A stretch of 64,000 bases of DNA from Theocolax elegans (Eukaryota; Arthropoda; Insecta; Hymenoptera; Cerocephalidae), in contig CM047427.1 of assembly GCA_026168455.1 (NCBI GenBank), positions 57,668,249-57,732,248 of the forward strand, written 5' to 3'. The notes beneath the pieces are model-generated. The model was given only the letters and a program-made list of their open reading frames with translations. It was not told the DNA's origin and did no database searches. Positions 11,925 through 22,154 of this stretch are shown here, one piece after another. How positions within the stretch are numbered: position 1 is the first letter of the stretch; every line of letters begins with the position of its first letter. The position numbers were made by a program, and so were the translations under genes.

Positions 11925-12140
11925 CCTTTTGGTTAAAGGATTTTCTTTAGTTATAAATCCAAAATCCTTCTGATTAAAGGATTTTCTTTAGTTATAAATA
12001 CAAAATCCTTTTGATTAAAGGATTTTCTTTAGTTATAAATCCAAAATCCTTTTGATTAAAGGATTTCCTAAATTATAAATCCAAAATCCTTTTGATGTAA
12101 GGATTTTCTTTTATTATAAATCCAAAATCCTTTTGATGTA
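11925..12140. repeat. 41-bp minisatellite, second array
   Basis: The array has the same monomer as at 10741-11150 with about five copies, the last ones diverged (GATGTAAGG in place of GATTAAAGG). It belongs to the left interior of the hAT-like element. Confidence 0.85.
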
Positions 12141-12739
12141 ATCTCACTTGTGAATTGGCCCCATTCATAAATCGAAAATCCATATAATTTTTTTGACTTA
12201 TTGCATCAATTTTTTTACTTATTGTATTGTGCGTTTTTTTACTTGTGGTATCTAGTAGATTGTGCCCTAGTGACCTGAACGTTAAACTCTCGAAAGATTA
12301 CAGTCACTCAAAATAAAAAAATTGTCTGTATATTAAGAGCAAGACCTATATGATCTTATTACGGCCCGCTGATTCCGAGTCTAAGCTTGATTTGGAGTTA
12401 TCAAGTTTGAGGTCATTTAAAGTTCAAACTTAGAAAAAAGTTTTAAGGAGAGGTCACTAATATTTCTACAATTTTGACAGCCACTGATCCTTTATGGGGT
12501 TTGACTTTATCGGGTTAAGATGAAGGTCATTAAAGGTTAAGTTTGTAAATTTTGTAGAAAGTACATTTTGTACTTCAAATTCCGATATTGGTTTAGATTA
12601 AGATAATTTCATTTGGCGCTATCACGTCAGAATCAAGAGCATTTGAAGGTCAAATTGAGAAGAAACTTTTAAGCGTAAATGACTAAATAATATTTTTATA
12701 GTTTTGACAGCCGCTAAATCCGAATCAAATCCGCGTTTA
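12141..12739. other. AT-rich interior of the hAT-like element
   Basis: No reading frame or RNA gene is visible. Short phrases recur (GGTCA, TTTTGACAGCC(A/G)CT, AAGGTCA), suggesting an old internal direct repeat of about 200 bp (12380-12540 against 12600-12720). Confidence 0.4.
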
Positions 12740-13625
12740 GATCCCATGTGGAAAAATTTTATAAAGTTTATATAAAATTTTTATAAAATCACTTTATAAA
12801 ATTTTTATATAAATTTGGTTCTATAAAAATTTTACAAAATTTTTATAAAAACATTATATATTATGATAAATTGCTTTTTTTATGTATTTATGTGACAAAT
12901 AAAAAACTATTTTCTGGGAAGATATAATTTAATGAAAATCATTTATTTGTATAATAAAGTAACATGAGAAAACAGCACATGGAAAAGAAAAATTTAATAA
13001 TTATTCATATATAAAAATTTTGTATATATTTTATTTTAATAAAACACTTTGAAAATAAAGTAAATATATTTATCATTAAGTGCATATAATTGTATTTTAA
13101 CCCAAGTGAAAATAATTTATAAATTTTTTATAAAAATTTTATAAAATACATTTTATATAGTTTTTATAAAAAATTGGTCGTATAAAAATTGTATAAAAAA
13201 TACACTTTATAAAATTTTTATAAAAATTATATAAAATGTATTTTATAAAATTTTTATAAAAAATTTATAAATTATTTTCACTTGGGAAAATACAATTATA
13301 TGCACTTAATGATAAATATATTTACTTTATTTTCAAAGTGTTTTATTAAAATAAAATATATACAAAAATTTTATATATGGTTAATTATTAAATTTTCTCA
13401 TGTTACTTTATTCTACAAATAAATCATTTTCATTAAATTATATCTTCCCAGAAAATAGTTTTTTATTTGTCACATAAATACATAAAAAAAGCAATTTATC
13501 ATAATATATAATGTTTTTATAAAAATTCTGTAAAATTTTTATAGAACCAAATTTATATAAAAATTTTATAAAGTGATTTTATACAAATTTTATATAAACT
13601 TTATAAAATTTTTCCACATGGGATC
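12740..13625. repeat. 886-bp AT-rich palindrome (foldback/MITE-like)
   Basis: GATCCCATGTGGAAAAATTT at 12740 is matched in reverse complement ending at 13625. The two arms, about 440 bp each, pair over most of their length, including non-AT-only segments such as CTGGGAAGATATAATTTAAT against its complement near 13430-13452. A nested pair, CCCAAGTGAAAATAATTTAT at about 13101 and its complement near 13289, resembles the outer ends (CCCATGTGGAAAA). A gap of about 17 bp in one arm (near 12980) is the main asymmetry. It could be a long-TIR MITE or an inverted duplication of one. Confidence 0.85.
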
Positions 13626-14770
13626 AAAGTTATTTCAAGGACAAATTTACAAAATTTGTAAACAGTAAATTTTTGACTATATATTCTGATTCCATGACCA
13701 CTGATTTAAATATATTAAAATGTGTTCTTACAGAGATACTTTCTCAAGTTTTGAGGGTTGCTGTATCCGAATATGAAATCAGTTTGACCTAATCGGGTTT
13801 AGATTACTAGAATTTTAAGTTCTTATCGGACTGTAATATACAAAAACACATTGCACTGTGTTTTAACTAAAAAACCAATAACACAATATTTGAACATTAA
13901 TGTTTAAAATTATGTAGTACCTTTTAGAAGTATATATGACATTTTATATCTTTAGTAAAAAATATTAAAAAAAATTTATTGAAAGTAACAAATTTTAATA
14001 ATTTAATGAACATAATATTCATTATTGCCCTCCAATTTTACGTTATCCCCGGAGGGACTAAAATGCGTTTTTGGCTCCCTAAAAAGAGGTCAATAAAGTC
14101 AACTTATTGATTTTCAGAGTGAAAAATAAATTACATATTATATACGTTTATTTATATAGAATATTATACTAAAAATAAATTTTATATAAACTTTATAAAA
14201 TTTTTCCACATGGGATCAAAGTTATTTCAAGGACAAATTTACAAAATTTGTAAAAGTAAATTTTTGACTATATATTCTGATTCCATGACCACTGATTTAA
14301 ATATATTAAAATGTGTTCTTACAGAGATACTTTCTCAAGTTTTGAGGGTTGCTGTATCCGAATATGAAATCAGTTTGACCTAATCGGGTTTAGATTACTA
14401 GAATTTTTAAGTTCTTATTCGGACTGTAATATACAAAAACACATTGCACTGTGTTTTAACTAAAAACCAATAACACAATATTTGAACATTAATGTTTAAA
14501 ATTATGTAGTACCTTTTAGAAGTATATATGACATTTTTATATCTTTAGTAAAAAATATTAAAAAAAATTTATTGAAAGTAACAAATTTTATAATTTAATG
14601 AACAATAATATTCATTATTGCCCTCCAATTTTACTTTATCCCCGGAGGGACTAAAATGCGTTTTTGCTCCCTAAAAAGAGGTCAATAAAGTCAACTTTAT
14701 TGATTTTCAGAGTGAAAAATAAATTACAGATTATAATACGTTTATTTATAGAATATTATACAAAAATCTA
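13588..14770. repeat. Tandem direct duplication, about 592-bp unit
   Basis: Bases from about 13588 to 14179 are repeated at 14180-14770 with an offset near 592. Shared landmarks include CCACATGGGATCAAAGTT, GATTCCATGACCACTGATTT and CCCCGGAGGGACTAAAATGC. The second copy starts inside the right arm of the palindrome, so the palindrome end is present once more at about 14180-14216. Differences are mostly one-base indels. Confidence 0.85.
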
Positions 14771-14929
14771 TAAAAATATATATAATTCTATAGGATAATT
14801 ACATATTAAATTTTATAATAATTATTTAAATAAATTTATAAAATTTTATAAAAATTTATAAAATATTTTCACCCAGGGTGTAAGTATAAAGAGTAATCTT
14901 CTGTACCAAGCACTTTTATTGGTTAAATT

Positions 14930-15123
14930 ATGTGCACATTCATACACTATCAAACATACTCTTAAATGTGTAAATTTACACACATTCTCACACGCACACA
15001 CACAATTACACATTCTCACACGCACACACACAATTACACATTCGACACGCAACACACACACACACACACCACACACACACACACACCACACACACACACA
15101 CAGCACACACACACACACACGCG

Positions 15124-15156
<33 letters not shown>

Positions 15157-15266
15157 GCGCGCGCGCACACGCACACACTCACACACACACACACACACAC
15201 ATTCACACACACACACTCACACACGCACATTCACTCACGCACATTCACTCACCCATATATTCACAT

Positions 15267-15340
<74 letters not shown>

Positions 15341-15480
15341 GCGCACACACACACACACACATTCACTGAAACATATATTCACATACTCGCACACATATTC
15401 ACAAAGTCACACACATTCACACACACATATACGTATTTACGCACTCGCGCATACATACGCACACAAAAGCACTTATAAAT
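14930..15480. repeat. (CA)n-rich microsatellite tract with (CG)n blocks
   Basis: The tract is long ACACAC runs with GCGCGC inserts (about 15120 and 15155) and a longer-period repeat of CACATTCAC/CACGCACA phrases. Reading frames of His/Thr on one strand and Cys/Val on the other come only from the repeat and are not genes. Confidence 0.95.
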
Positions 15481-15539
15481 AAATTTACCGAACGCACAAA
15501 CAAGCTCATAAATACCCGCATTAATTATCACACACGCAT

Positions 15540-16290
15540 CCACATTTGTTTCGTTCTGGATTTATTTCACTAAGCACTAGGTACATTTTACATAACAATT
15601 GAAAAGTGTGATATTGCGCCCCGTAAATAGGGAAAGCAAGTAGTATTTTGTGCTCAGTGTAAGAAAAAAGCTTTTAATAACAAAAACGGATTTAAAATTA
15701 ACAACAATCCAATAAAATTTAAAATTAACAACAATAGTCCAGGTACCTCGAGAATCATTAATAAATCGTATTACAACTATCAAAGGAATTTTATTCGCTT
15801 TTACGAGAAAACATAAAATAAATGAAATTAATGATTCGTATATGAAAAAGGAAAAAAATCATCATGATTCTTTTATTCGAAATATGTAAAATTATAAAAT
15901 CGTCGGTATTTATGATTGTCATCAAAAAAAAAAAAATTACATAATCAAACGGATTTTTGACTCGTGAAAAACAAACTCATAAATTCATTAGTATTTGTGA
16001 ATCTTAGAAAGAAAAACTCCTAAAGTCACCGGTATTTGCGATTCATAAAAACTAAAAATCCAAAAATCATTAGTATTTATGATTTTCAATAAATATAATC
16101 AAAAAATCAAAAGGAGTTGTGATTGTATGTGACAGAAAATACTTAAATCACTTGGATCTTATGATTCGATAAAGTTGAGAATCATAAAATCAAGCGAGAT
16201 TAGGATTCGCAGTAAATGAAAATCCAAAATTAAAATTGATTATGGATTTTTAAGGATTCTATTCCTCGAAATGATTCGAGTACTTACAAC
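15540..16290. repeat. Degenerate AATCAT-type repeats, right interior of hAT-like element
   Basis: Loosely repeated phrases of about 60 bp (for example GGTATTTGCGATTCATAAAA, GTATTTATGATT, AAATCCAAAAATC) run up to the right TIR. They look like decayed relatives of the left minisatellite in opposite orientation, which would make them subterminal repeats. No coding sequence is visible. Confidence 0.5.
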
Positions 16291-16693
16291 CCTGTTTCTA
16301 TGCGACTTTTAATTACCTTGTCGCAAACAAAGAAACAAATCAAACTGTCAAAGTGGGAGAAAAACAAAAAATAAATACAATAAAATACAAACATTAAAAT
16401 AACAATAATTGTATTTAATTTAGTTTTCAACTCATTCATTTTTAACGATTACTTAAATTATCAAATAAAGTTTAAGAGTATTAAACAGAGTATATAATAA
16501 ACTTTAAACTGAGATACATTTATTCAATTTACAATCTAATGTTAACAAATTTAGAATCTAACGAAGCAATAAACAATACTTTATAATGGTAAATTTCGTA
16601 CACCCTCCATTGTAGGTTAAGAAAAGAAGGAAATGTCAATCTTTGAGGGTCAATCCAAGTTAAACAAGGAATAAAAAATTTTTATTCTCAATT

Positions 16694-16745
16694 TAAAATA
16701 TCGTGCAACGTTTCGTCCATTGGTTTGCGGACCTCTTCAGGCACT
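16694..16745 (-). ncRNA. Hammerhead-ribozyme-like core in left arm
   Basis: On the minus strand CTGAAGA (16734-16740) is followed by GTCC, a 10-nt loop and GGAC, then GAAAC. This fits the hammerhead pattern CUGANGA - helix II - GAAA, with a GUCC/GGAC helix II. Hammerhead motifs are documented in Penelope-like pseudo-LTRs. I could not place helix III and the UH cleavage site with certainty, so activity is unproven. Confidence 0.5.
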
Positions 16746-17047
16746 GTTTATTAACAAAAAAAAACAAAAAACAGAATTTACATAAGAATAATATATAAAT
16801 GAAAAAAACTTCAACCACACACTTAACAGCACAAAATAAAATTAAATACCTTCGTAAAAACGATGTATACGTTTCAATTTTACTACATTGTAAGATAACG
16901 TCAAAGTGAATTATAAATCAGTCTACTCGACTATATATACATACATGTGACCATTATAAATAATCAATTTTGAGAAATAGACATACATCAATATTCCGAG
17001 CAAAACTAACTGTTACAAAATCCTTTTATAAATATTACTGAGCATTT

Positions 17048-17927
17048 GATTATAGATATGTGGATGATACCATTGTGTGTATCCATAAAAATTATATAAA
17101 TACTGTTATTAATGTTTTTAATGACTTTGACAAAAATTTACAATTTACGCATGAATTGGAAAATAATAATTATATTAATTTTTTGGACTTAACTATAATG
17201 AAAAAAGAAGAGAAAATTATCACAAATTGGTATAGAAAACTGTCAAACTCAAATCGAGTTCTCAACTATTTTTCTAATCATACTTTGAAACAGAAATGCA
17301 ACATAATTTTTAATTTGACTGATAGAGCGATATTACTATTTCACACTGATTTTCATAAAGATAATCTAAATATTATTAGACACATTTTGACAGAAAATGA
17401 CTATCCATTATAATTTGTTAACAAAAATATTAACACTAGGTTACGAAAAATAAACAATGTTTTAGTACCAAAAGATATTGTAGTTGATAAAAAAATTAGC
17501 TACTTTTCGCTTCCGTACTTCAAAAATTTCTACGAAAAATGTTTTAACATGTTAAGAAAATTCAACATTGGTACAGTGCCTAATATTAATAAAAAACTTG
17601 AAAATGTCATAACATTATGTAAAGATACGACAAAAAAGCTTGATTTATGTAACATTGTTTATAAGTTATATAGGACAAACAAAACGTGCATTAAAAGATA
17701 GAATCAGAGAACACAAAAATATGTATAATAGTGATTCTGTTGTTAGCCTACATATGCTACAGAATAATCACACATTCAACTTTGACAATGTTTCTGTTTT
17801 AGACAAAGAACCCTCATATAAAAAACGCATTATTTCAGAGATGCTGCATATTAATAATTGTAAATATACTATAAATAAGAAGGAAGACACTCAAATGCTC
17901 AGTAATATTTATAAAAGGATTTTGTAA
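17048..17927 (+). pseudogene. Penelope-like RT C-terminus plus GIY-YIG endonuclease, copy 1
   Basis: The frame opens inside RT motif C (YRYVDDT), followed by the FLDLT and NRVLNYFSNH segments usual after the catalytic core. An in-frame TAA at 17411-17413 interrupts it. It resumes with SYFSLPYF and then the endonuclease motif, written here YIGQTKRALKDRIREHK. A deletion of 28 bp relative to the copy at 20185, near 17667, removes the Cys-containing linker and shifts the frame just before YIG. The endonuclease would cut target DNA and the RT copy the RNA. This copy lacks most of the RT and is dead. Confidence 0.85.
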
Positions 17928-18196
17928 CAGTTCGTTTTGCTCGGAATATTGATGTATGTCTATTTCTCAAAATTGATTATTTATAATGGTCACATGTATG
18001 TATATATAGTCGAGTTGACTGATTTATAATTATCTTTGACGTTATCTTACAATGTAGTAAAATTGAAACGTATACATCGTTTTTATGAAGGTATTTAATT
18101 TTATTTTGTGCTGTAAAGTGTGTGGTTGAAGTTTTGTTCATTTATATATTATTCTTATGTAAATTCTGTTTTTTGTTTTTTTTTTGTTAATAAACA

Positions 18197-18245
18197 GTGC
18201 CTGAAGAGATACGCAAACCAGTGGACGAAACGTTGCACGATATTT
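18197..18245 (+). ncRNA. Hammerhead-ribozyme-like core in right arm
   Basis: CTGAAGA (18201-18207) and GAAA (18227-18230) match the conserved boxes. Helix II is damaged: the left arm has GTCC against GGAC, whereas here GATAC faces GGAC. The same sequence recurs at about 22430-22475 in the duplicated block. Confidence 0.4.
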
Positions 18246-18332
18246 AAATTGAGAATAAAATTTTTTATTCCTGGTTTAACTTGGATTGACCCTCAAAGAT
18301 CGACATTTCCTTCTTTTCTTAATACTTTATAA

Positions 18333-19226
18333 ATTAATATAGAAATTTTGTCGGTCTTGCTGAGCTAACGTCTAACGACTCTAAGAACTCCAAGTTGCTC
18401 GCTCAAAAAGGCACGACAATTCGCCGCGTATCAATCCCGAGGACAACATTATGAAGGCCACAAGCTGCCAGACATTACCAAAAGGAGAAAGAAGAAGCAA
18501 ATAAAATACTAAGTTATAAAATTGAAAATATATTAAATATGAAAGAAAGAAATTTTAAATCTATGTGTTTCGTCTTAGGACCGTCCGCCAGAACTCATTA
18601 GTGGGGCGCAGACAGTCCCTGCCACAGACATACAAGACAATATTATGGGATCAAAATAATGATAAACTTAAATTTCGGTATTGTAAGAATACGTATTATA
18701 TAACGTAATTTTTTAACATATATTTTATGGTTCAAAATTTTATCTATTTATAGTTTTTTTTATACAAGGTTAAGTGATATGAAATGCAATGGAGGAAAAG
18801 AGGAAATAATTAAAACACATACAATAGAGCCGTTAAATATTAATTTATTTGGCTCGAAAGGGGAAAAGCCTCGCGGCATAAAAACCTTTTGAATTACAAA
18901 CTGTTAATCAAAATTAGATATATTAAGTGAAGGTACGAGTTATGTGTATGTATGTGTGTGAATAATTTAAGTGTTCAATCGATCTAGGGATCGATTGTGT
19001 GAATTCAAATTAGGAGGCTAGCTCGACTCCGTGAACCGGCCACGTGTTACCGATAGCTTAAAACGTGAATAGGAGAAGATTGGCTCCAATCCTTATGATT
19101 GGCGAGGACACGCAATCAATAATGTGATGATCAATCACACTAGTAATTAATGCAGTAAGACTGATTCAGCAGGAGATTACGATGGAGATCTCTATTCGCG
19201 TTTTCTATTAAACTTTTTTTTGAATG
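18333..19226. other. Right flank of the Penelope-like insertion, unrecognised
   Basis: About 900 bp with no convincing reading frame. It includes a CGATCTAGGGATCG palindrome and moderately GC-rich phrases such as GGACCGTCCGCCAGAACTC. It is repeated at about 22562-23456. It may be part of an older repeat or plain intergenic DNA. Confidence 0.4.
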
Positions 19227-20184
19227 AATATAATCAAAAAATCAAAAGGAGTTGTGATTGTATGTGACAGAAAATACTTAAATCACTTGGATCTTATGAT
19301 TCGATAAGTTGAGAATCATAAAATCAAGCGAGATTAGGATTCGCAGTAAATGAAAATCCAAATTAAAATTGATTATGGATTTTTTAAGGATTCTATTCCT
19401 CCGAAATGATTCGAGTACTTACAACCCTGTTTCTATGCGACTTTTAATTACCTTGTCGCAAACAAGAAACAAATCAAACTGTCAAAGTGGGAGAAAAACA
19501 AAAATAAATACAATAAAATACAAACATTAAAATAACAATAATTGTATTTAATTTAGTTTTCAACTCATTCATTTTTAACGATTACTTAAATTATCAAATA
19601 AAGTTTAAGAGTATTTAAACAGAAGTATATAATAAACTTTAAACTGAGATACATTTATTCAATTTACAATCTAATGTTAACAAATTTAGAATCTAACGAA
19701 GCAATAAACAATACTTTATAATGGTAACTTTCGTACAACCCTCCATTGTAGGTTAAGAAAAGAAGGAAATGTCAATCTTTGAGGGTCAATCCAAGTTAAA
19801 CAAGGAATAAAAAAATTTTTATTCTCAATTTAAAATATCGTGCAACGTTTCGTCCATTGGTTTGCGGACCTCTTCAGGCACTGTTTATTAACAAAAAAAA
19901 ACAAAAAAACAGAATTTACATAAGAATAATATATAAATGAAAAAACTTCAACCACACACTTAACAGCACAAAATAAAATTAAATACCTTCGTAAAAACGA
20001 TGTATACGTTTCAATTTTACTACATTGTAAGATAACGTCAAAGTGAATTATAAATCAGTCTACTCGACTATATATACATACATGTGACCATTATAAATAA
20101 TCAATTTTGAGAAATAGACATACATCAATATTCCGAGCAAAACTAACTGTTACAAAATCCTTTTATAAATATTACTGAGCATTT

Positions 20185-21090
20185 GATTATAGATATGTGG
20201 ATGATACCATTGTGTGTATCCATAAAAATTATATAAATACTGTTATTAATGTTTTTAATGACTTTGACAAAAATTTACAATTTACGCATGAATTGGAAAA
20301 TAATAATTATATTAATTTTTTGGACTTAACTATAATGAAAAAAGAAGAGAAAATTATCACAAATTGGTATAGAAAACTGTCAAACTCAAATCGAGTTCTC
20401 AACTATTTTTCTAATCATACTTTGAAACAGAAATGCAACATAATTTTTAATTTGACTGATAGAGCGATATTACTATTTCACACTGATTTTCATAAAGATA
20501 ATCTAAATATTATTAGACACATTTTGACAGAAAATGACTATCCATTATAATTTGTTAACAAAAATATTAACACTAGGTTACGAAAAATAAACAATGTTTT
20601 AGTACCAAAAGATATTGTAGTTGATAAAAAAATTAGCTACTTTTCGCTTCCGTACTTCAAAAATTTCTACGAAAAATGTTTTAACATGTTAAGAAAATTC
20701 AACATTGGTACAGTGCCTAATATTAATAAAAAACTTGAAAATGTCATAACATTATGTAAAGATACGACAAAAAAGCTTGATTTATGTAACATTGTTTATA
20801 AGTTTAATTGTAATGAGTGTAATTCTTCTTATATAGGACAAACAAAACGTGCATTAAAAGATAGAATCAGAGAACACAAAAATATGTATAATAGTGATTC
20901 TGTTGTTAGCCTACATATGCTACAGAATAATCACACATTCAACTTTGACAATGTTTCTGTTTTAGACAAAGAACCCTCATATAAAAAACGCATTATTTCA
21001 GAGATGCTGCATATTAATAATTGTAAATATACTATAAATAAGAAGGAAGACACTCAAATGCTCAGTAATATTTATAAAAGGATTTTGTAA
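20185..21090 (+). pseudogene. Penelope-like RT end plus GIY-YIG endonuclease, best-preserved copy
   Basis: The same frame as copy 1 with the same in-frame TAA (20548-20550), but here the linker FNCNECNSSYIGQTKR is intact. A Cys-x2-Cys precedes the YIG motif, as in the Cys-containing linker of animal Penelope-like endonucleases. Apart from the single TAA, the frame from YVDD to the final stop at 21088-21090 is continuous. It gives the reference sequence against which the other two copies show a 27-28 bp deletion. Confidence 0.85.
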
Positions 21091-21336
21091 CAGTTCGTTT
21101 TGCTCGGAATATTGATGTATGTCTATTTCTCAAAATTGATTATTTATAATGGTCACATGTATGTATATATAGTCGAGTTGACTGATTTATAATTATCTTT
21201 GACGTTATCTTACAATGTAGTAAAATTGAAACGTATACATCGTTTTTATGAAGGTATTTAATTTTATTTTGTGCTGTAAAGTGTGTGGTTGAAGTTTTGT
21301 TCATTTATATATTATTCTTATGTAAATTCTGTTTTT

Positions 21337-22154
21337 AATGTTTTTAATGACTTTGACAAAAATTTACAATTTACGCATGAATTGGAAAATAATAATTATA
21401 TTAATTTTTTGGACTTAACTATAATGAAAAAAGAAGAGAAAATTATCACAAATTGGTATAGAAAACTGTCAAACTCAAATCGAGTTCTCAACTATTTTTC
21501 TAATCATACTTTGAAACAGAAATGCAACATAATTTTTAATTTGACTGATAGAGCGATATTACTATTTCACACTGATTTTCATAAAGATAATCTAAATATT
21601 ATTAGACACATTTTGACAGAAAATGACTATCCATTATAATTTGTTAACAAAAATATTAACACTAGGTTACGAAAAATAAACAATGTTTTAGTACCAAAAG
21701 ATATTGTAGTTGATAAAAAAATTAGCTACTTTTCGCTTCCGTACTTCAAAAATTTCTACGAAAAATGTTTTAACATGTTAAGAAAATTCAACATTGGTAC
21801 AGTGCCTAATATTAATAAAAAACTTGAAAATGTCATAACATTATGTAAAGATACGACAAAAAAGCTTGATTTATGTAACATTGTTTATAAGTTTATATAG
21901 GACAAACAAAACGTGCATTAAAAGATAGAATCAGAGAACACAAAAATATGTATAATAGTGATTCTGTTGTTAGCCTACATATGCTACAGAATAATCACAC
22001 ATTCAACTTTGACAATGTTTCTGTTTTAGACAAAGAACCCTCATATAAAAAACGCATTATTTCAGAGATGCTGCATATTAATAATTGTAAATATACTATA
22101 AATAAGAAGGAAGACACTCAAATGCTCAGTAATATTTATAAAAGGATTTTGTAA
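21337..22154 (+). pseudogene. Penelope-like coding segment, internally duplicated copy
   Basis: This copy begins at the NVFNDFDKNL segment, joined to 3' UTR sequence (TTCTG|TTTTTAATG), so the YVDD motif is missing. It carries the same TAA (21637-21639). The linker before YIG has a 27-bp deletion near 21895 that differs by one base from the deletion in copy 1, leaving the frame open only from an internal Met at 21948. It is not functional. Confidence 0.85.

Larger units (their letters stand above)
9953..12140. repeat. Tandem direct duplication, about 1190-bp unit
   Basis: Bases 9953-11143 and 11144 to about 12140 are near-identical copies at an offset of 1190-1191. The unit contains the 3' end of copy B, about 600 bp of unrecognised flank (10046-10640), the TSD and left TIR of the hAT-like element, and part of its minisatellite. 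The junction near 11143 joins the minisatellite to the copy B 3' UTR through shared TTTAGTT, so microhomology or slippage explains it. The copies differ mainly by one-base indels (for example AATTAATC versus AATTATC). Confidence 0.85.
11839..16294. mobile_element. Non-autonomous hAT-like DNA transposon
   Basis: The left end starts CAGGGTTGTGAG at 11839 and the right end finishes CTTACAACCCTG at 16294, a 9-bp perfect TIR with further similarity inward. Both ends are flanked by TTTCTATG (11831-11838 and 16295-16302), an 8-bp target-site duplication. An 8-bp TSD and a CAGGG start are hallmarks of the hAT superfamily. No transposase is visible. The interior is a minisatellite, AT-rich unique DNA, an 886-bp palindrome, a 590-bp duplication, a (CA)n tract and degenerate AATCAT-rich repeats near the right end. 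An extra left end (10649-11143) exists because of the tandem duplication. Confidence 0.75.
16587..18320 (+). mobile_element. Penelope-like retroelement, copy 1, 5'-truncated with inverted ends
   Basis: A 12-bp direct repeat AATACTTTATAA flanks the insertion (16575-16586 and 18321-18332). From 16619 the left arm is a reverse-complement copy of the last 430 or so bases (17892-18320), including the end of the coding region. Between the arms lies the coding part: the end of an RT starting at the YVDD motif, and a GIY-YIG endonuclease. Inverted terminal pseudo-LTRs and 5' truncation are typical of Penelope-like elements. Hammerhead-like cores occur in both arms. Confidence 0.85.

Noticed and set aside
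14846..15482. Long frames of His/Thr (plus) and Cys/Val (minus)
   Set aside because: They are translations of the (CA)n tract in all frames and have no coding signature.
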